64,000 nucleotides of DNA, from contig CP119318.1 in the NCBI GenBank assembly GCA_029203105.1, positions 1,626,501-1,690,500 on the forward strand. Direction: 5' to 3'. Source of the stretch: Candidatus Kaistia colombiensis (GTDB lineage Bacteria; Pseudomonadota; Alphaproteobacteria; Rhizobiales; Kaistiaceae). The notes beneath the pieces were generated by a model. The model saw only the letters and a program-made list of their open reading frames with translations. It had not been told where the DNA came from and made no database searches. The translations under genes were made by a program, and so were the position numbers. Of this stretch, positions 47,970 through 56,944 are shown piece by piece. How positions within the stretch are numbered: the stretch's first letter is position 1; every line of letters begins with the position of its first letter.

Positions 47970-48154
47970 TGGCATTCCTCCCGTTGAACGTTTCGTTCGC
48001 GCGACCACGGCTATAGCTGCCGCTTCGCCGCTTTTCGCGGCGCGCTTGCTGTCCGGTCGAGAGGTGCGTCTACGCCGGTGGCAGCAGCGGTCTCGGGGGG
48101 AGACTGACACAATTGCCGTTTGCGTCAACTGGCGCTGCGACAGATTGTCCAGAA

Positions 48155-48172
48155 AATGACATCGCTGTCATT
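48155..48172. promoter_or_regulatory. Palindrome AATGACA-N4-TGTCATT
   Basis: Perfect seven-base arms around a TCGC centre, 32 bases after the FAD oxidase stop and about 185 bases upstream of the sugar importer start, both leftward. Could be an operator for the importer or a hairpin ending the putrescine operon. Confidence 0.45.
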
Positions 48173-48203
48173 GGCGGCGCGCCTCGGCTCCGCCGGCATG
48201 GTG

Positions 48204-49481
48204 TCACAGCCGGTCGCGCAGCGCGTACCAGCTCATGCCGGCGACCAGCGCCGGCCAGCGCAGCAGCTTGCCGCCGGGGAATCGCGGGCAGGGCAAGGCG
48301 GCGAAGGCGTCGAGCTTGCCGGGATTGCCGAGGATGGCCTCGGCGAGGATCTTGCCGCCGAAGGGCGCCAGCGCGACGCCCTGACCGGAATAGCCGGAAG
48401 CCGCATAGACGCCGCTGCGCACCTTGCGCAGGAAGGGCAGGCGGTTGACCGTCACGGCGAGCGTGCCGCCCCAGGCGAAGTCGATCCGCGTCCGCTCGAG
48501 CTGCGGATAGATCTTCAGCAGATGCCGCCGCACGAAGGCGGAGATGTCGCGCGGGTCGGCGTGAGAATAGGTCTCGCCGCCGCCGAACAGGATGCGGCCG
48601 TCCGGCGTCGGGCGCCAGTAATAGACGACGAAGCGCGAATCGGAGATTGCCTCGCCGCCGGGGATCAGCCCGCCGGGGCCGCCGGCACCGATCGGCTCGG
48701 TCGTCAGGATGAAGTTCTTGATCGGCATGGCGCGGGTTTCGATTTCCTGGTCGATACCGTCGAGCAGGCCGTTGCCCGCGAGGATCACGACATCGGCCTT
48801 GATCCGGCCGCGGGGCGTCTCGATCACGGGTGTGTCGCCGTCGACGAGCTTCTTCGCCGCCGTGCCCTCATGGATACGGGCGCCGGCCTTCTGCGCGGCG
48901 CGGGCCAATCCTTGCGCAAATTTGAGCGGATGCAGGTGGCCGGCGGTGCGGTCGAGCCGGCCGCCGAAATAGCTGTCGCTGCCGATCATCGCCGAGAGGC
49001 GGTCGCGCTCGATCCATTCGGCCGGCGCATAGCCATAGTCGCGGTTCAGCACTTCGACATAGTGCCGCTCCTCGGCCACGAGGCGTTCCTTGTGCACCGC
49101 CTCGATCAGGCCGGGCCGCCATTCGGCATCGATTTGGTGCTTGTCGATCAGCTGGTGGACGAGCGCCTTCGCCTCCTCGGCGAGGCCGAACAGCTCGTGC
49201 GCGGCCGACTTGCCGAGCCGCTTCTCGAGCCATTCCTGGTCGCGGCGCTGGCCGGTATGCAGCTGGCCGCCATTGCGGCCGGAAGCACCCCAGCCGATCT
49301 TTTCCGCCTCGATCAGCACGGTGTCAATGCCGGCTTCGGCCAGATGCAGCGCCGCGGACAAGCCCGTATAGCCGCCGCCGACGATCACGACATCGGCGCG
49401 CGTATCGTCCTCGAGCGGGGCGAAGGCGAGGCTCTTGTCGGCCGTTTCGGCATACCAGGAGGGCGCGTGCGGCTTGCTCAT
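48204..49481 (-). CDS. puuB: FAD-dependent gamma-glutamylputrescine oxidase-like protein
   Basis: A 425-residue flavoprotein of the DAO/GlyOx family. The FAD Rossmann motif DVVIVGGGYTGLSAALHLAEAG is near residues 30-50, GASGRNGGQLHTGQRRD is the PuuB-type covalent/active-site region, and the C-terminal SGYSGQGVALAPFGGKILAEAI closes the FAD site. PuuB oxidises gamma-glutamylputrescine to the aldehyde. The ATG 49481 begins MSKPHAPSWYAE, a conserved start; 13 upstream codons are unlike. It is 8 bases after the aminotransferase gene, in the leftward polyamine operon with the glutamine synthetase-like ligase. Confidence 0.85.
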   Translation of the reverse strand: MSKPHAPSWYAETADKSLAFAPLEDDTRADVVIVGGGYTGLSAALHLAEAGIDTVLIEAEKIGWGASGRNGGQLHTGQRRDQEWLEKRLGKSAAHELFGLAEEAKALVHQLIDKHQIDAEWRPGLIEAVHKERLVAEERHYVEVLNRDYGYAPAEWIERDRLSAMIGSDSYFGGRLDRTAGHLHPLKFAQGLARAAQKAGARIHEGTAAKKLVDGDTPVIETPRGRIKADVVILAGNGLLDGIDQEIETRAMPIKNFILTTEPIGAGGPGGLIPGGEAISDSRFVVYYWRPTPDGRILFGGGETYSHADPRDISAFVRRHLLKIYPQLERTRIDFAWGGTLAVTVNRLPFLRKVRSGVYAASGYSGQGVALAPFGGKILAEAILGNPGKLDAFAALPCPRFPGGKLLRWPALVAGMSWYALRDRL

Positions 49482-49488
49482 GCGCGCC

Positions 49489-50871
49489 TCATACGAGGCC
49501 GAGCCGCCGCAGCTCGGCATGGGTATCGTCGAGCGTCTTGCGGGCGGAGGCGATCAGCTGGTCGGCTTCGTCGTGGCTCAGCGTCAGCGGCGGCGCGATG
49601 ATGAGGCTGTCGCGCACGGCGCGCATGACCAGGTTGTTGCGGAGCGAGATGTCGCGGGCGATCGTGCCGACCTTGCCGGTGTCGGCGAATTTTTCCGTCC
49701 GCGATGGCTTTGCCGGCACCAGCTCGATGGCGCCCATCAGCCCGGTCATGCGCGCCTCGCCGACCAGCGGGTGGTCGACCAGCCCGCGCCAGCGCGCCTG
49801 CAGATAGGGGCCGATGTCGTCGCGCACCCGCTCGACCAGCTTCTCCGCTTCGAGGATGCGGAGGTTTTCGACCGCCGCGGCGGCGGCGACCGGGTGGGCG
49901 GAATAGGTGAAGCCGTGATGGAATTCGCCCGCGTCATAGATGACGTCGGCGACCTTGTCGGAGACCATGACGCCGCCGATCGGCAGATAGCCGGACGAGA
50001 CGCCCTTGGCGAAGGCCATCAGGTCGGGCTCGATCGCGAAGGTCTCGGAGCCGAACCAGTTGCCGGTGCGGCCGAAGCCGGTGATGACTTCGTCGGCGAC
50101 CAGCAGGATGTCGCGCTCGGCGAGGATCCGCTTCACTTCCGGCCAGTAGGTGGCGGGCGGGATGATGACGCCACCGGCGCCCTGGATCGGCTCGGCGACG
50201 AAGGCGGCGATCTTGTCCTCGCCGATTGTGTCGATCGCCTTTTCCAGCTCGCGCGCGGCGAACAGGCCGAATTCGTCCTCGTTCATCTCGCCGCCCTCGC
50301 CGAACCAGTAGGGCTGGGCGATGTGGTGGATGCCGGGGATTGGCAATCCGCCCTGGCTGTGGATCGACGACATGCCGCCGAGGCTGCCACCGCCGAGCGT
50401 CGAGCCGTGATAAGCGTTCTTGCGGGCGATCAGCACCGACTTTTCCGGCTTGCCGAGGCTCGCCCAGTAGTGGCGCACCATGCGGATGACGGTGTCGTTT
50501 GCTTCCGAGCCCGAGCCGACGAAGAAGACGCGGTTGAACTGCGGCGGTGTCAGCCGGGCGAGCGTTTCGGCCAGCTCGATCGCTGGCGGATGGGTCGATT
50601 TGAAGAAGGTGTTGTAGAACGAGAAGTCAGCCATCTGCCGCTGCACGGCGTCGGCGATTTCCTTGCGACCGTGGCCGATATTGACGCACCAGAGGCCCGA
50701 CATGCCGTCGAGGATGCGGTTGCCCTCCGAATCCCAGATCCAGGAACCCTCGGCCCGGACAACGACGCGGCTACCCTCCGCGTTCAGGCTCTTCATGTCG
50801 GAGAAGGCGTGAATGTGGTGCGCCGCGTCGCGGGCGCGATAGTCGGCGGTGACGTTGGATGGCTTCGTCAT
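49489..50871 (-). CDS. Class III PLP aminotransferase (putrescine/diamine--pyruvate type, SpuC-like)
   Basis: A 460-residue aminotransferase. PLP-lysine lies in LMAFAKGVSSGYLPIGGV, the phosphate-binding GSGSEAND near residue 122, the base-stacking AYHGSTLGGGSLGGM, and DEVITGFGRTG with the cofactor Asp. Sequence resembles the Pseudomonas SpuC/putrescine-pyruvate family. With the PuuA- and PuuB-like neighbours it would remove amino groups from putrescine or a derived amine. It is separated from the ligase gene by a 127-bp inverted repeat. Confidence 0.88.
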   Translation of the reverse strand: MTKPSNVTADYRARDAAHHIHAFSDMKSLNAEGSRVVVRAEGSWIWDSEGNRILDGMSGLWCVNIGHGRKEIADAVQRQMADFSFYNTFFKSTHPPAIELAETLARLTPPQFNRVFFVGSGSEANDTVIRMVRHYWASLGKPEKSVLIARKNAYHGSTLGGGSLGGMSSIHSQGGLPIPGIHHIAQPYWFGEGGEMNEDEFGLFAARELEKAIDTIGEDKIAAFVAEPIQGAGGVIIPPATYWPEVKRILAERDILLVADEVITGFGRTGNWFGSETFAIEPDLMAFAKGVSSGYLPIGGVMVSDKVADVIYDAGEFHHGFTYSAHPVAAAAAVENLRILEAEKLVERVRDDIGPYLQARWRGLVDHPLVGEARMTGLMGAIELVPAKPSRTEKFADTGKVGTIARDISLRNNLVMRAVRDSLIIAPPLTLSHDEADQLIASARKTLDDTHAELRRLGLV

Positions 50872-50924
50872 GAGCAGGTCCGGTTGTGCTGTTTCGGCGT
50901 CGGAATCGAACGCTCGCTATTTCC

Positions 50925-51051
50925 TTCACCTCCCCCTGTGGGAGAGGTCGACGGTCAAAGGCCGGCGGGTGAGGGTTTGCAGCCTAACGGACAAGTTCCC
51001 TAAACCCTCACACGGCCTTTCGGGCCGACCTCTCCCGCCGGAAGAGGTGAA
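50925..51051. repeat. Large inverted repeat element between aminotransferase and ligase genes
   Basis: About 127 bases starting TTCACCTCCCC and ending AAGAGGTGAA. Left half has GGGAGAGGTCG and GGCGGGTGAGGGTTT, right half AAACCCTCAC, GGCCTTTCGGGCC and CGACCTCTCCC in mirrored order, so the whole can fold into a long imperfect hairpin. The motif resembles a dispersed palindromic repeat family of Hyphomicrobiales. Confidence 0.8.
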
Positions 51052-51100
51052 GAACAGGACGCCATCCAGATCGACTTTCCTCTCCCAGAGTGGTCTGGCG

Positions 51101-52501
51101 CTAGACGTTCAAAAGCAGGAATTCCCGCTCCCAGGGGCTGATCACCTGCATGAACGTCTCGTACTCCGCCCGCTTGATCGCGCCATAGGTGGCGACGAAG
51201 CGCTCGCCGAAGATCTCGACCAGCTCTTCCTGCTCCTGGAACAGGGCGACGGCTTCCAGCAGGCCGCGCGGCAGGTCGATCTCGTCCGAATTAGCCGAGC
51301 CGGAGACCGGGTCGCCAACCTTCAGCCCCTCCATCAGCCCGAGATAGCCGCAGGCGAGCGACGCGGCGATGGCGAGATAGGGGTTGGCGTCGGAGGAGGG
51401 CAGGCGGTTTTCCAGCCGCCGTCCGGCCGGATTGGAGTTCGGTACCCGTAGGCCGACCGTGCGGTTGTCATAGCCCCATTGCGTGTTGACAGGGGCCGAG
51501 GACGAACGCACCAGCCGCCGATACGAATTCACATAGGGCGCCAGCATGCAGAGCACGGCCGGCAGGTATTTCTGCGAGCCGCCGATGAAGGCGAAGAATT
51601 TTGAGGTCGGGTCGCCATCCGCGTCGGAGAAGATGTTCTTGCCGGTCTCGACGTCGAGCACCGACTGATGGATGTGCATGGCCGAGCCCGGCTCGCGCGA
51701 CATCGGCTTGGCCATGAAGGTGGCGTACATGTCGTGCCGGAGCGCCGCCTCGCGGATCGTCCGCTTGAACAGGAACACCTGGTCGGCCAAGGCCAGAGGG
51801 TCGCCATGCAGGAGATTGATCTCCATCTGCGCGGCGCCTTCCTCGTGGATCAGCGTGTCGATCTCGAGGCCCTGCTGTTCGGAAAAGTCGTAGATGTCGT
51901 CGAACAGGTCGTCGAATTCGTTGATCGCGGCGATCGAATAGGACTGGCGCGCCGCCTCCGGCCGGCCGGAACGCCCGGTCGGCGGCTCGAGCTGGTAGTC
52001 GGGATCGGTGTTTGGCTTGACCAGGTAGAATTCGAGCTCCGGCGCCACGACCGGCTGCCAGCCCTGATGCGCATAGAGTTCGATGACGCGGCGCAGCACC
52101 TGGCGCGGGGCGGTTTCGACCGAGCGGCCGTCGCGATGATAGGCGTCGTGAATGACCTGCGCGGTCGGATCGGTTTCCCACGGCACGACGCAGAGCGTCG
52201 ACAGGTCGGGCTCGAACATCACGTCCTGATCGGCGGCGTCGCTGACGAAACGGTCGTCGTCTTCCGGATAGTCGCCGGTGATGGTCTGGGTCAGGATCGA
52301 GCCCGGCATCGACATAGTCGGGCCGGCGAGGAACTTCTGCACCGGCATCATCTTGCCGCGCGCGACGCCCGCCTGGTCGGGCACGACGCACTCGATGTCC
52401 TCGATGCCGCGCGCTTTCAGCCAGTCTCTGGCCTCGTCCAGCGACCTGACGCCACGGACATCACCCTCGATGGCCTTGGCGCCCTTCTTCCGTTTTGCCA
52501 C
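51101..52501 (-). CDS. puuA: Glutamine synthetase family protein, gamma-glutamylputrescine synthetase-like
   Basis: A 466-residue GS-family ligase, expected to join glutamate to putrescine with ATP as the first step of the Puu pathway. GS landmarks: APELEFYLV (metal Glu), GAAQMEINLLHGDPLALADQ, FMAKPMSREPGSAMHIHQS and NRTVGLRVPNSNPAGRRLENRLPSSDANPYL. No adenylylation-type Tyr motif is evident, fitting PuuA rather than GlnA. First gene of the leftward polyamine operon, divergent from potF at 52713 across a 211-bp promoter region. Confidence 0.9.
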   Translation of the reverse strand: MAKRKKGAKAIEGDVRGVRSLDEARDWLKARGIEDIECVVPDQAGVARGKMMPVQKFLAGPTMSMPGSILTQTITGDYPEDDDRFVSDAADQDVMFEPDLSTLCVVPWETDPTAQVIHDAYHRDGRSVETAPRQVLRRVIELYAHQGWQPVVAPELEFYLVKPNTDPDYQLEPPTGRSGRPEAARQSYSIAAINEFDDLFDDIYDFSEQQGLEIDTLIHEEGAAQMEINLLHGDPLALADQVFLFKRTIREAALRHDMYATFMAKPMSREPGSAMHIHQSVLDVETGKNIFSDADGDPTSKFFAFIGGSQKYLPAVLCMLAPYVNSYRRLVRSSSAPVNTQWGYDNRTVGLRVPNSNPAGRRLENRLPSSDANPYLAIAASLACGYLGLMEGLKVGDPVSGSANSDEIDLPRGLLEAVALFQEQEELVEIFGERFVATYGAIKRAEYETFMQVISPWEREFLLLNV

Positions 52502-52712
52502 GATTTCCCCTCGGCTTTCACGCGACTGTCCTGAAGTGTCGCCACGGCTGAACCGAAGTCAACTTGGATACGTTGTCCGTGCGGCTTCCGGTCCCTGCCA
52601 ATGGTCGCAGGAAACGGTTGAGGTAGGTCAAAAAGCCTTCTAACGTCTAAATTCGAGGATAGAAATGTGGCTGGATCACCCGGGTCCGCGCGGCCATATC
52701 TAGGGGAAATGT

Positions 52713-53813
52713 ATGATCAAGCATGCCTTCAGCGGCGTTGCGCTCAGCGCGATGCTGACCGTCGGAACCATCAGCGGCGCCGCCGCTGCCGACAAGGAAC
52801 TGCATATCTTCAATTGGTCCGACTATATCGACACGTCGATCATCGAGGATTTCACCAAGGAAACCGGCATCAAGGTCGTCTATGACGTCTATGATTCCAT
52901 GGAGATCCTGGAAACCAAGATGCTGGCCGGCGGCTCGGGCTACGACATCGTCGTGCCGACCGATCGCAATCTGAAGCGCATGATCGACGTCGGCGTGTTC
53001 CAGAAGCTCGACAAGTCGAAGATCCCGAACCTCTCGCATATGTGGGACGAGATCACGACCCGGCTCGCCACCTATGATCCCGGCAATGAGATCGCCGTGA
53101 ACTACATGTGGGGCACCACCGGCATCGGCTACAATGTCGAGAAGATCAAGGCGGCCATGCCGGACGCGCCGGTCGATTCGATGGACATGTTCTTCAAGCC
53201 GGAAGTGGTCTCGAAGTTCAAGGATTGCGGCGTCTACATGCTGGATTCGCCGGATGACGTCATCCCGGCCGCGCTCAACTATCTCGGCCTGCCGGCGGAT
53301 TCGAAGAACCCGGACGAGATCGCCAAGGCAGGTGAGCTGATCGAGAAGGTCCGCCCCTATATCCGCAAGTTCCATTCGTCCGAATACATCCAGGCGCTCG
53401 CCAATGGCGACATCTGCCTGGCCTTCGGCTATTCCGGCGACGTCATCCAGGCGCGTGACCGGGCTGCGGAAGCCAACAATAAGGTCGAGATCGGCTACGC
53501 CATTCCGAAGGAAGGCGCGTTGTTGTGGATGGATTCCATGGCGATCCCCAAGGACGCTCCGAATCCGGAGGCGGCGCTCGCCTTCATCAACTACATCCAG
53601 AAGCCGGAAGTCATCGCCAAGGCGACGAACTACGTCTCCTATGCGAACGGCAACAAGGATTCGCAGCCCTTCATCAACAAGGAGATCCTCGATGACAAGA
53701 CGATCTACCCGGATGAGGCGGTGATGAAGAAGCTCTACACCACGACGCCGAACGATCCGAAGGTCCAGCGCGTCGTGACGCGGCTCTGGACGAAGATCAA
53801 GAGCGGCACCTGA
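52713..53813 (+). CDS. potF: Putrescine-binding periplasmic protein
   Basis: A 366-residue binding protein with signal peptide cut near AAAA/DKE (residue 26). ELHIFNWSDYIDTSIIEDFTKETGIKV is the polyamine-binding opening, and the amine-site acids/aromatics are in NYMWGTTGIGYN, SPDDVI and GYSGDV and the conserved WMDSMAIPKDAP. Divergent from puuA. It is followed by a strong hairpin and then potG, so it is made in excess over the membrane parts, as usual. Binds putrescine or spermidine. Confidence 0.94.
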   Translation: MIKHAFSGVALSAMLTVGTISGAAAADKELHIFNWSDYIDTSIIEDFTKETGIKVVYDVYDSMEILETKMLAGGSGYDIVVPTDRNLKRMIDVGVFQKLDKSKIPNLSHMWDEITTRLATYDPGNEIAVNYMWGTTGIGYNVEKIKAAMPDAPVDSMDMFFKPEVVSKFKDCGVYMLDSPDDVIPAALNYLGLPADSKNPDEIAKAGELIEKVRPYIRKFHSSEYIQALANGDICLAFGYSGDVIQARDRAAEANNKVEIGYAIPKEGALLWMDSMAIPKDAPNPEAALAFINYIQKPEVIAKATNYVSYANGNKDSQPFINKEILDDKTIYPDEAVMKKLYTTTPNDPKVQRVVTRLWTKIKSGT

Positions 53814-53826
53814 TCCAGTGGACAAA

Positions 53827-53855
53827 AGAGGCCCGGTCTAGTACCGGGCCTCTTC
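53827..53855. terminator. Attenuator-like hairpin between potF and potG
   Basis: Perfect 11-bp stem AGAGGCCCGGT/ACCGGGCCTCT with a five-base loop CTAGT, then TCTTCTTG. 13 bases after potF stop and 30 bases before potG. Likely partial terminator or 3' mRNA stabiliser setting the ratio of binding protein to transporter. Confidence 0.75.
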
Positions 53856-53885
53856 TTGACGGCATGGAACGCGGGTGGAGGCCCC

Positions 53886-55055
53886 ATGGCAGGTAAGTTG
53901 CTTACGGCGGGCAAGTCGCTCGGGCCGATCCGCAGGGCCTTTGCGCCCTGGAACGATCCGGCCGCGAAGCCCTTCATCCAGTTCCAGAACGTCACCAAGA
54001 CGTTCGGCGATTTCACCGCTGTCGACGATCTTTCGCTGAACATCTACGAGCGCGAGTTTTTCGCCCTGCTTGGCCCATCCGGCTGCGGCAAGACCACGCT
54101 GATGCGCATGATCGCCGGCTTCGAGGAGCCGACCAGCGGCCATGTCATGCTCGACGGGCAGGATCTCGTCGGCGTGCCGCCCTATCGGCGCCCGACCAAC
54201 ATGATGTTCCAGTCCTATGCGTTGTTCCCGCACATGAATGTCTGGGACAACATCGCCTTCGGCCTGAAGCAGGACGGCATGCCGAAGCCGGACATCGCCA
54301 CCCGCGTCGACGAGATGCTGGCGCTGGTGAAGCTGGAGAAATTCGCCAAGCGCAAGCCGCACCAGCTTTCCGGCGGCCAGAAGCAGCGCGTCGCGCTCGC
54401 CCGCTCGCTGGCCAAGAAGCCCAAGGTTCTGCTGCTCGACGAGCCGCTCGGCGCGCTCGACAAGAAATTGCGGGAAGAAACCCAGTTCGAGTTGATCGAC
54501 CTGCAGGTCAAGCTCGGCATGACCTTCGTCATCGTCACGCACGACCAGGAAGAGGCGATGACCGTCGCCGACCGCATCGCCGTGATGGATCAGGGCAAGA
54601 TCGTCCAGATCGCCACGCCGGCAGAAATCTACGAGCAGCCGAATTCGCGCTACGTCGCGGACTTCATCGGCGACATCAACCTGCTCGAGGGGCATATCAG
54701 CTCGACCGAGGGCGGCGTGACGACGCTCGATTGCGACGGCACCGGCGCCAAGGTGCAGGTGTCCCAGGACGGCGGCGCCAAGCTCGGCGACCACGCCTGG
54801 TTCGCGGTCCGGCCGGAGAAAGTTGCCATCTCGCTGTCGCCGCCGGCCGATCCGAGCGTCAACGCGGTCACCGGCGAGGTCTGGGATATCGCCTATCTCG
54901 GCGACGTCTCGATCTACCATGTGCGGCTCGCCACCGGCGCCACCGTCAAGGCCACGATCACCAACACCACCCGTCTCGTCGAGCGGCCGATCACATGGGA
55001 CGACAAGGTCTGGCTGACCTGGTCCCGTGACGGCGGCGTCGTGCTGACGAGGTAG
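53886..55055 (+). CDS. potG: Putrescine ABC transporter ATP-binding protein
   Basis: A 389-residue ATPase: Walker A GPSGCGKTT, signature LSGGQKQRVALARS, Walker B VLLLDEPLGALD, switch His VTHDQEEAMTVAD and C-terminal TOBE domain (FAVRPEKVAISL). An N-terminal extension of about 25 residues precedes the domain as in other PotG/PotA proteins. ATG 53886 after GGTGGAGG is chosen over upstream ATG 53856. Powers the PotHI channel. Confidence 0.93.
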   Translation: MAGKLLTAGKSLGPIRRAFAPWNDPAAKPFIQFQNVTKTFGDFTAVDDLSLNIYEREFFALLGPSGCGKTTLMRMIAGFEEPTSGHVMLDGQDLVGVPPYRRPTNMMFQSYALFPHMNVWDNIAFGLKQDGMPKPDIATRVDEMLALVKLEKFAKRKPHQLSGGQKQRVALARSLAKKPKVLLLDEPLGALDKKLREETQFELIDLQVKLGMTFVIVTHDQEEAMTVADRIAVMDQGKIVQIATPAEIYEQPNSRYVADFIGDINLLEGHISSTEGGVTTLDCDGTGAKVQVSQDGGAKLGDHAWFAVRPEKVAISLSPPADPSVNAVTGEVWDIAYLGDVSIYHVRLATGATVKATITNTTRLVERPITWDDKVWLTWSRDGGVVLTR

Positions 55056-55059
55056 CCCG

Positions 55060-55974
55060 ATGGCTCTGACCGACCGTTCTTCCAGACATTCGCGCCTGCG
55101 ATGGCTGGTCGTCGCGATCCCCTATCTGTGGTTGATCGTGCTGTTCCTGGCACCGTTCTTGATCGTCGTGAAGATCTCGCTGTCGACGACGGCCATCGCC
55201 ATGCCGCCCTATACGCCGGCGCTCGATTTGACGGCCGGCATCGGCGCCCTGTGGGAGCAGATCAAGGAATTCAGCTTCGACAATTACGTCTTCCTGACCG
55301 AGGACGCGCTCTACTGGGAATCCTACCTGTCGAGCGTGAAGATCGCTGCGATCTCGACCTTCCTGATCCTCCTCATCGGCTATCCGATCGCCTATGGCAT
55401 GGCGAGGGCGAAGAAAGAATGGCGCACCACGCTGCTGATGCTGGTGATCCTGCCGTTCTGGACCTCGTTCCTGATCCGAGTCTATGCGTGGATCGGCATA
55501 TTGAAGCCCGAGGGGCTGCTGAACCAGTTGCTGCTCAGCCTCGGCGTCATCAGCGAGCCGCTCAACATCCTGCCGTCGACGCTCGCCGTCTATATCGGCA
55601 TCGTCTATTCCTACCTGCCCTTCATGATCCTGCCGCTCTATGCGACGCTGGAGAAGCTCGACGAGACCCTGCTCGAGGCCGCCGCCGATCTCGGCTGCCC
55701 GCCGATCCAGGCCTTCTGGAAGATCACCTTCCCGCTGTCGCTGCCGGGCGTGGTCGCCGGCTGCTTCCTGGTGTTCATCCCGGCCGTCGGCGAGTTCGTC
55801 ATCCCCGACCTGCTCGGCGGCTCCGACACGCTGATGATCGGCAAGACGCTGTGGGCCGAGTTCTTCTCGAACCGCGACTGGCCGGTGTCGTCCGCCGTCG
55901 CCGTCGTGCTGCTGGCGATCCTGGTGGTGCCGATCATGCTGTTCCAGAATGCCCAGAAGAAAGCGTCGGAGTAA
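55060..55974 (+). CDS. potH: Putrescine ABC transporter permease
   Basis: A 304-residue MalF-like permease with six helices. EAA loop LLEAAADLGCPPIQAFWKITFPLSLPG is the polyamine-transporter version, and SLSTTAIAMPPYTP follows the first helix. Starts four bases after the potG stop. Forms a heterodimer with PotI. Confidence 0.93.
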   Translation: MALTDRSSRHSRLRWLVVAIPYLWLIVLFLAPFLIVVKISLSTTAIAMPPYTPALDLTAGIGALWEQIKEFSFDNYVFLTEDALYWESYLSSVKIAAISTFLILLIGYPIAYGMARAKKEWRTTLLMLVILPFWTSFLIRVYAWIGILKPEGLLNQLLLSLGVISEPLNILPSTLAVYIGIVYSYLPFMILPLYATLEKLDETLLEAAADLGCPPIQAFWKITFPLSLPGVVAGCFLVFIPAVGEFVIPDLLGGSDTLMIGKTLWAEFFSNRDWPVSSAVAVVLLAILVVPIMLFQNAQKKASE

Positions 55975-56037
55975 GCGGATGCGGACAAGATTTGCACGAT
56001 CCGGCCACTCCACGGTCCTGATGCGGGAGGCAGCACG

Positions 56038-56859
56038 ATGAGACGCGGCGCTTCCTGGTTCAACGTCACCTCGATCACCCTCGGCTTCGCCTTCCTCTAT
56101 CTGCCGATCGTTCTGCTGGTCGTCTATTCCTTCAATGCCTCCAAGCTGGTGACGGTCTGGGGTGGGTTCTCGACCAAGTGGTACGTGTCGCTGCTGTCGA
56201 ACCAGGGCCTGCTCGATGCCGCCTGGGTGACGATACGAGTGGCGCTGCTGTCGGCGACGCTGGCGACCGTCCTCGGCACTCTGGCGGCGATCGCCCTGGT
56301 GCGCTTCGGCCGCTTTCCGGGCGGCACGCTGTTCTCCGGCATGGTCTATGCGCCGCTGGTCATGCCCGAGGTCATCACCGGCCTAGCCATGCTGCTGCTC
56401 TTCGTCGCCATCGGTTTTGCCCGCGGCTTCTGGACCCTGACCTTGGCGCACATCACCTTTTCGATGTGCTTCGTCGCGGTGGTGGTGCAATCGCGCCTGA
56501 TCACCTTCGACCGCAGCCTTGAGGAGGCCGCGCTCGATCTCGGATGTCCGCCCTTCCGCACCTTCTTCACCATCACGCTGCCGCTGATCCTGCCGGCTGT
56601 GGTGGCGGGCTGGATGCTGGCCTTCACCCTGTCGCTCGACGATCTGGTCATTTCCAGCTTCACGACAGGACCGGGCGCGACGACGCTGCCGATGAAGATC
56701 TACAGCCAGGTCCGCCTCGGCGTGACGCCGGAGATCAATGCCATCTGCTCGATCCTGATCGCCATCGTGGCGACGGGCGTCATCATTGCCTCGGCCGTCA
56801 CCAAGCGCCGCGAAGTGGACCGGCAGCGCGCGGAACGCCTCGCCATCCAGGGCGTTTGA
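56038..56859 (+). CDS. potI: Putrescine ABC transporter permease
   Basis: A 273-residue second permease with six helices; EAA loop LEEAALDLGCPPFRTFFTITLPLILPA. YSFNASKLVTVWGGFSTKWY and LSLDDLVISSFTTGPGATTLPMKIYSQVR are typical of PotI. It lies 63 bases after potH and ends the transporter operon. Confidence 0.93.
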   Translation: MRRGASWFNVTSITLGFAFLYLPIVLLVVYSFNASKLVTVWGGFSTKWYVSLLSNQGLLDAAWVTIRVALLSATLATVLGTLAAIALVRFGRFPGGTLFSGMVYAPLVMPEVITGLAMLLLFVAIGFARGFWTLTLAHITFSMCFVAVVVQSRLITFDRSLEEAALDLGCPPFRTFFTITLPLILPAVVAGWMLAFTLSLDDLVISSFTTGPGATTLPMKIYSQVRLGVTPEINAICSILIAIVATGVIIASAVTKRREVDRQRAERLAIQGV

Positions 56860-56873
56860 TATTCGTCCGAAGA

Positions 56874-56913
56874 ATTACCCGGGTAATATTGACGTTTTTA
56901 TTTTATCCGGATA
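56874..56913. promoter_or_regulatory. Paired palindromes around the DUF2239-MATE promoter
   Basis: Perfect 14-base palindrome ATTACCCGGGTAAT at 56874-56887 and 10-base TATCCGGATA at 56904-56913, centres 28 bases apart. A promoter candidate TTGACG (56889-56894) with TAGAAC (56912-56917) 17 bases on lies between and under them, so binding to either dyad would touch the -35 or -10. Confidence 0.75.
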
Positions 56914-56944
56914 GAACGCCGTCTGTTTCAAGAAAGGCGTGACG

